DNA from: Candidatus Altimarinota bacterium
GTDB taxonomy: Bacteria; Patescibacteriota; Gracilibacteria; JAUYGZ01
DNA: 34,822 nt
Assembly (NCBI GenBank): GCA_029233985.1
Contig: JARGOK010000001.1
Span: forward strand, 374,274-409,095
Direction of reading: 5' to 3'
A program made the translations under genes and the position numbers. Below are positions 31,652-34,822 of this stretch, in pieces. How positions within the stretch are numbered: the first letter of the stretch is position 1; every line of letters begins with the position of its first letter. The notes under the pieces were generated by a model. That model did not search any database. It saw nothing but the letters and a program-made list of their open reading frames with translations, and was not told where the DNA came from.

Positions 31652-32136
31652 TAGTTAATCAAGGATTTCACGAGCCAACTCTCAGCAGGAATATTTAACG
31701 CCTCCTGGACATTAATAATGAGAACTCCTGTATTTCCAGCGTCTGACATAAACACAAAGAGCGTACTAATAATCAAACCGGAACTAAGAAATCCAAAGAC
31801 ACCATTCATGGCAAATTTTTCTAATCCAGAGTCCACTCTCCCGATATCGACAAGGAATCCTCCCTTTAAAACCAAAGCAAGAAGAAAGACAATAAAGGCA
31901 AAGATCTTAAAGATCACTACATTTTCATCAGGATTAACAGTCAGGATTCGTAAAATGGGCTGATTCACAATGATGTACTTTGCCAAGAGGTTTCCGAGCC
32001 CATTGGCGGCTAGCATAGCGATATAGGTTGATAAAATAATTTTTATCGTTCCGTTGCGACCGACAATGAAGGAATATGACATAATAACGATAAAAAACAT
32101 CGTTATTAGCAGGTCCCAGGTCAAGGAAACTTCCAT
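31564..32136 (-). CDS. polytopic membrane protein, CvpA-like topology
   Basis: A 190-residue protein with five likely membrane segments: about 8-27 (LLITMFFIVIMSYSFIVG), 32-52, 75-95 (VIFKIFAFIVFLLALVLKGG), 112-132 (MNGVFGFLSSGLIISTLFVF) and 160-180. The first half resembles CvpA/colicin-V-production-type proteins in helix spacing, but no decisive motif is visible. The 3' end overlaps the convergent GIY-YIG frame by 88 bases. It ends with TAG. Confidence 0.65.
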   Translation of the reverse strand: MEVSLTWDLLITMFFIVIMSYSFIVGRNGTIKIILSTYIAMLAANGLGNLLAKYIIVNQPILRILTVNPDENVVIFKIFAFIVFLLALVLKGGFLVDIGRVDSGLEKFAMNGVFGFLSSGLIISTLFVFMSDAGNTGVLIINVQEALNIPAESWLVKSLINYYNFWFTAPAVAFIMTSLLGPELPVITEE

Positions 32137-32247
32137 ATTGGACAGAAAAATAATAAAAACCTGTGTCAGGTTCTTATTTTGATCTTATAGAACACGACAG
32201 TTGCTTTTCAACTGAATGGATTGGACTTTTAACCCCTTTGTGGATCT

Positions 32248-33366
32248 TTAAGAGAAGAGTTTTGAGAAAAAGCTGCCATCCTTGCTTTTCGTCCCAAGCT
32301 TGGCGAGTTTTGCAAGCTCGGTATAATGTTCTTTCTCTTTTCCCATAAGCTTTTTTGGGATCTCAACCTCCACTGTTACCAGATGATCGCCGAAGACCGA
32401 TGAATTGAGCCTTGGGATTCCCTTGTCTTTTATTCTGAATGTTTGACCTGGCTGTGTTCCTTCAGGAATCTTGAGCTTTACCTTTCCATGAACAGTGTTT
32501 ACTTCGATTTCATCACCTAAGATAGATTGCAAGACGTGAATTTGTTGTTTGGTATAAATATTTTCCCCCTTTCTTTCAAATTCCCTGGAAGGATTAACAC
32601 GAACCAAGACATAGAGATCACCTGACTCAGCTCCGCGAATACCCGCCCCTCCTTTTCCTGAAAGACGCAATGTTGTCCCATCAGCTACTCCAGCTGGTAC
32701 ACGAATGGTGATATCTTCTTGCGCATGCTTTATTCCATTTCCTGCACATGATGTACAAGGTTTTTCCGGTATTTGTCCGTCACCACTACAAGTTGGACAA
32801 ATAGCACTTGTGCGGACCTGTCCGAGAATCGTATTTTTTACTGCAGAAACCTCACCACTGCCCTTACATTCACCACAATCAATAATTTTTGATCCATTCT
32901 CAAAACCTTTTGCTTCACAAGACTCACAAGCGATGGATTTATTCACAGAAATGACCTTGTCGACACCAAAAACAGCATCTTCAAACTGAATAGTTACCTG
33001 AACCTCAAGATCTTGTCCTCTAAAGCTTCTTCGTCGCCCCCTCCCTCCTCCATGTCCTTGCCCAAAAAAACTTTCAAAAATATCTGCAAATCCTCCTCCC
33101 TGACCCCCTTGAAAATCGAACCCTCCAAACCCTCCCCCGCCGCCGCCTTGACCAAAGGCCGCTGAACCAAATTGATCGTATTGAGCTCTTTTTTGCTTGT
33201 CACTCAGAATTTCATAAGCAGCATTGATCTCTTTGAACTTTTCAGCAGACTCAGGCTTATCTTTATTGAGATCTGGGTGATGTTCTTTGGAGAGTTTTCG
33301 GTAGGCTTTCTTTATCTCATCTTCTGAGGCAGATTTACCGACACCGAGTACATTATAGGGATCCAT
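32248..33366 (-). CDS. dnaJ: chaperone protein DnaJ (Hsp40)
   Basis: DnaJ stimulates DnaK and binds unfolded proteins. From [20 protein letters not shown] the 372 residues show the J domain with HPD (in [10 protein letters not shown]), the Gly/Phe-rich linker, and four zinc repeats. Three are canonical ([24 protein letters not shown]) and the first is altered (CESCEAKG, Gly lost). The two substrate-binding beta domains and a C-terminal helix follow. The start at 33366 (or an ATG 15 bases earlier at 33381) is preferred over the open frame up to 33453, because that stretch covers the CIRCE operator. dnaK, grpE and hrcA are not next to it. Confidence 0.96.
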   Translation of the reverse strand: MDPYNVLGVGKSASEDEIKKAYRKLSKEHHPDLNKDKPESAEKFKEINAAYEILSDKQKRAQYDQFGSAAFGQGGGGGGFGGFDFQGGQGGGFADIFESFFGQGHGGGRGRRRSFRGQDLEVQVTIQFEDAVFGVDKVISVNKSIACESCEAKGFENGSKIIDCGECKGSGEVSAVKNTILGQVRTSAICPTCSGDGQIPEKPCTSCAGNGIKHAQEDITIRVPAGVADGTTLRLSGKGGAGIRGAESGDLYVLVRVNPSREFERKGENIYTKQQIHVLQSILGDEIEVNTVHGKVKLKIPEGTQPGQTFRIKDKGIPRLNSSVFGDHLVTVEVEIPKKLMGKEKEHYTELAKLAKLGTKSKDGSFFSKLFS

Positions 33367-33413
33367 AAGAAGAATAGTCATATATTTTTTACTTCTTGGA
33401 GAAGAATAGCAAA

Positions 33414-33440
33414 ATAGCACTCTTTTGTCTAGAGTGCTAA
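33414..33440. promoter_or_regulatory. CIRCE operator (HrcA-binding site) upstream of dnaJ
   Basis: ATAGCACTC, nine bases, then GAGTGCTAA. This matches the CIRCE consensus TTAGCACTC-N9-GAGTGCTAA except for the first base. It lies about 50 bases before the dnaJ start, so dnaJ should be repressed by HrcA and induced by heat. The hrcA gene must lie elsewhere. Confidence 0.9.
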
Positions 33441-33482
33441 TGAGGATGAACAACTTTTAGGTCCAAACATATCTTAAGCATC

Positions 33483-33511
33483 ATTGACCCTCATTAGTCA
33501 AAGGTATAGAA
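33483..33511 (+). promoter_or_regulatory. promoter of the SPFH-protein gene
   Basis: TTGACC (33483-33488) and TAGAAT (33506-33511) are separated by 17 bases. The start would fall near 33518, about 20 nt before the ATG. Confidence 0.6.
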
Positions 33512-33539
33512 TTTTGGCCTACATTTAAATCACTCTAGT

Positions 33540-34822
33540 ATGGACCTGCTCATAGATATTATCGAATCTCCTTTTGTATGGACCTTTTTTATAGCATGTA
33601 CGCTTTTTCTTGCTCTTTTCGCTGCATTCCTCTTTAGAGTGGTTGTTTCGACAAATGAGACCCATATTGTTCAAACGAAAAACAAAACAATCCCCTATGG
33701 AAAAGGATATGAGGCTGGTGGTGTGTATTACAAATGGCCTCGCTGGATTCCACAATTTGGGATTACTCGAATAGTCCTTCCTGTTTCTATTTTCGATATT
33801 GACCTGGAAAACTACCATGCCTATGACAACGGAAAGGTTCCTTTTGTGGTAGATATCAAAGCCTTCTTCCGAATAGCTGACGCCAGTGTGGCAGCACAAC
33901 GAATTGAAAACTTTGTAGAGCTTAAAGCACAACTACTCGATGTCCTGAAGGGTTCGGTTCGAAAAATTTTGGCTTCATACGACATCATTGAAATCATGGA
34001 AGGTCGAGGTATTTTTGGTGAAAAATTTGAAGCAGAAGTAACAGAGCAAGTGAAGCAGTGGGGAGTTGAAGTCAAGAATATGGAATTTATGGATATTCGC
34101 GATGGTGAAGAGTCTCATGTCATTAACAATATCATGCTCAAGAAAGAGTCTTTGATTGAAAAAGAATCTCGTATCGAAGTAGCGCTTAATCACAAGGAAG
34201 CGAAAGTTGCTGAGATTGAAGCTCAACAAATCATGGATATTCGAGATCAAGAAGCTCAACAACTGGTCGGAGAACGAGAAGCTCAAAAGTCTCAAATGAT
34301 TGGGATTGCAACAGAAAAAGCTCAACAAGAAATCCAGGCTGAAAAGAAAACAACTGCAGATAAAGAAATGGAAGTGCAAAGAGTCAGAGAAGTAAAGGAT
34401 GCCGAAATTAAGAAGCAAGTTCAGATTGTTAAATCTGAAGAAGAACAACAAAAACTTTCGATTGAAGCTTCTGGTAAGCAGAGTGAAATCGAGACCCTCG
34501 CTGAAGCGGATATGAATGCGGAAAAGAAAAGAGCAGAAGGAATCAAGCAGGTTGGTATTGCTGAGGCTGAGGTTATTAAGGAGAAAGAGCTCGCTCCTGT
34601 CATGGCTCAGATTAAGTTGGCTCAGGAAATTGGTGCAAATGAAAACTATCTCGAGTACCTTCTTGGAATAAAAGGATTTGATGTGTCAAAACTTGTCGGT
34701 CTTGAAAAAGCTCAAGCCCTTCAAAAGGCAGATATCAAAATCATCTCAACAGGAAAAGAAGGCTCATTGGAGGGAGACACAAAGAGTATTATGAATATTC
34801 TTTCTCCAGAAGGTGGGGCAAA
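33540..34822 (+). CDS. flotillin-like SPFH (band 7) membrane protein, cut by window end
   Basis: The frame stays open to the end of the window (427 codons), so it is 3' partial. An N-terminal membrane segment (about 14-32, WTFFIACTLFLALFAAF) is followed by the SPFH domain: VVVSTNETHIVQTK, GGVYYKWPRWIPQFG, VPFVVDIKAFFRIADASVAA, then GEKFEAEVTEQVKQWGVE. A long Glu/Ala/Lys/Gln-rich coiled coil (about 205-340) and a beginning C-terminal region come after. These features fit flotillin/FloT-type proteins, which form membrane-associated assemblies and organise membrane domains. It is divergent from dnaJ. No NfeD-type partner is seen within the window. Confidence 0.88.
   Translation, partial: MDLLIDIIESPFVWTFFIACTLFLALFAAFLFRVVVSTNETHIVQTKNKTIPYGKGYEAGGVYYKWPRWIPQFGITRIVLPVSIFDIDLENYHAYDNGKVPFVVDIKAFFRIADASVAAQRIENFVELKAQLLDVLKGSVRKILASYDIIEIMEGRGIFGEKFEAEVTEQVKQWGVEVKNMEFMDIRDGEESHVINNIMLKKESLIEKESRIEVALNHKEAKVAEIEAQQIMDIRDQEAQQLVGEREAQKSQMIGIATEKAQQEIQAEKKTTADKEMEVQRVREVKDAEIKKQVQIVKSEEEQQKLSIEASGKQSEIETLAEADMNAEKKRAEGIKQVGIAEAEVIKEKELAPVMAQIKLAQEIGANENYLEYLLGIKGFDVSKLVGLEKAQALQKADIKIISTGKEGSLEGDTKSIMNILSPEGGA

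Noticed and set aside
9-34822. CRISPR array, IS element or prophage
   Set aside because: No evenly spaced direct repeats, transposase, integrase or phage structural genes are visible.

Overview
The window is a compact, gene-dense piece of a bacterial chromosome that most resembles the Candidate Phyla Radiation (Patescibacteria). Supporting signs are the GatC/GatA amidotransferase route, small conserved membrane proteins, a large hypothetical operon around a VirB6/TrbL-like membrane protein, a short GIY-YIG protein, few Shine-Dalgarno sequences, and degenerate intergenic repeats. UGA is used as a real stop (for example at the end of both glycosyltransferases, one in an ATGA overlap). The genetic code is therefore standard, which argues against the UGA=Gly lineages Gracilibacteria and Absconditabacteria. 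A Peregrinibacteria-like origin is possible, but this is inference.

Layout: 1-3.3 kb holds a short coiled-coil protein and topoisomerase I (topA, minus). 3.5-6 kb holds a small membrane protein, gatC and gatA. 6.1-9.2 kb holds an ABC ATPase with degenerate catalytic motifs, radA and a ComEC-type metallo-beta-lactamase protein. 9.2-11.7 kb (minus) holds ychF and an orphan sugar-type solute-binding protein, followed by gyrA (plus). 14.5-15.7 kb has no protein gene, but contains two copies of a palindromic repeat and what looks like a complete transcription unit for a structured RNA of about 600 nt. 15.7-22.2 kb (minus) is a four-gene operon: a 174-aa membrane protein, a 1008-aa coiled-coil/membrane protein, a 187-aa Lys/Arg-rich protein and a VirB6/TrbL-like polytopic protein.

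22.2-26.1 kb (plus) carries a sugar nucleotidyltransferase and a very unusual SecD with parvulin-type PPIase sequence and extra membrane segments. 26.1-28.3 kb has a PUR-domain protein and a beta-CASP ribonuclease. 28.4-31.2 kb holds tRNA-Ile(GAU), a glycosyltransferase operon and tRNA-Val(UAC). 31.3-34.8 kb holds a GIY-YIG protein that runs into its neighbour, a membrane protein, CIRCE-controlled dnaJ and a flotillin-like SPFH protein cut by the window end.

Most genes are housekeeping (topology, translation, repair, secretion, folding, RNA decay). The strongest candidates for something undescribed are the VirB6-like operon without a visible ATPase, the SecD-parvulin fusion, and the structured RNA unit at 14.8-15.5 kb. 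Three copies of a roughly 95-bp inverted-repeat element, plus half copies, occupy the intergenic gaps.
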